Shown in pieces: positions 52,897 through 52,985 of a DNA stretch of 52,985 nucleotides (within the stretch, counting starts at the first letter, position 1; every line of letters begins with the position of its first letter). The translations under genes and the position numbers were made by a program. The notes beneath the pieces were generated by a model, which searched no databases, was not told where the DNA came from, and saw only the letters and a program-made list of their open reading frames with translations. Source of the DNA: Chlorogloea purpurea SAG 13.99 (GTDB lineage: Bacteria > Cyanobacteriota > Cyanobacteriia > Cyanobacteriales > Microcystaceae). The stretch covers positions 1 to 52,985 of the forward strand of contig JADQBB010000030.1 of assembly GCA_016903695.1 (NCBI GenBank), in the 5' to 3' direction.

Positions 52897-52985
52897 TTAG
52901 CCGTTGATAGCGGGAGCTGTGAGGGCTACAGGAGCGGACTCACCAGCAGCTAAGTCTAAGGGGAAGTTGTGAGCGTTGCGCTCGT
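52897..52985 (-). CDS. psbA: Photosystem II D1 protein PsbA (3' end only)
   Basis: The last 28 codons of psbA run off the right edge. They read ERNAHNFPLDLAAGESAPVA and end LTAPAING plus stop. Ala in the sequence LDLAAGE marks the D1 C-terminal processing site (after LDLA) used by CtpA. The extension is present, so this is a normal, processed D1. The gene ends 14 bases from a shared terminator. It fixes the host as an oxygenic phototroph. Confidence 0.97.
   Translation of the reverse strand, partial: ERNAHNFPLDLAAGESAPVALTAPAING

Overview
The window is chromosomal DNA from a cyanobacterium. The right edge holds the 3' end of psbA (photosystem II D1). Other genes with cyanobacterial character are sipA, a Slr1339-type protein, DUF6464 and DUF4346 proteins, a long NusB, a dgdA-ktrB-ktrA operon and CbiX with a His-rich tail. 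HIP1 octamers (GCGATCGC) recur. The load of toxin-antitoxin modules, IS remnants and palindromic interspersed repeats resembles Microcystis-type or related genomes. The species cannot be fixed from this sequence alone.

Layout. 1-1040: a 5'-truncated livG-type ATPase followed by an intact livF-type ATPase. 1041-4260: a scrap region with a Uma2 fragment, an IS630 element with a frameshifted transposase, a nested palindromic repeat, a broken VapBC pair, a duplicated 3' scrap of the neighbouring RTX gene, and a second VapBC-like pair whose toxin has an in-frame stop. 4286-19887 (minus): one giant RTX adhesin-like gene of about 15.6 kb, split by a frameshift at a run of nine G. 19888-22320: palindromic repeats, a Phd/PIN module, an IS1-type remnant, and a DUF433/DUF5615 module lying between two copies of the ftsW 5' end. 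22351-36600: housekeeping genes, namely ftsW, the minus-strand run deoC-recO-MFS-dgdA-ktrB-ktrA, HAD-fmt, an antitoxin/MazF pair, a DppC-type permease, cbiX-sipA, nusB, leuD and two small conserved genes. 36687-40109: a type IA topoisomerase and an orphan C5-cytosine methyltransferase. 40876-51562 (minus): a tight five-gene operon. 51723-52985: queC, a Slr1339-like gene, a two-way terminator and the psbA end.

The most interesting part is the five-gene operon. In transcription order it encodes a short PAPS-reductase/DndC-like ATP-pyrophosphatase (266 aa), a P-loop ATPase (615 aa), an unrecognised protein (532 aa), a 1756-aa protein with an FtsK-type motor and an embedded PD-(D/E)XK-like motif set, and a cysteine desulfurase. 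Size, order and content recall the restriction genes dptF-dptG-dptH of DNA phosphorothioation systems, flanked by the two sulfur-handling enzymes of the modification side. No DndB, DndD, DndE or SspB-like partner is present in the window. This makes it a candidate compact sulfur-based DNA modification/restriction system. The assignments rest on motifs and context, not on database searches.

A second theme is genome rearrangement. Three gene truncations end exactly at the palindrome GGGATGCTCCC or a near-identical copy. Two toxin-antitoxin modules lie between duplicated pieces of the neighbouring gene.
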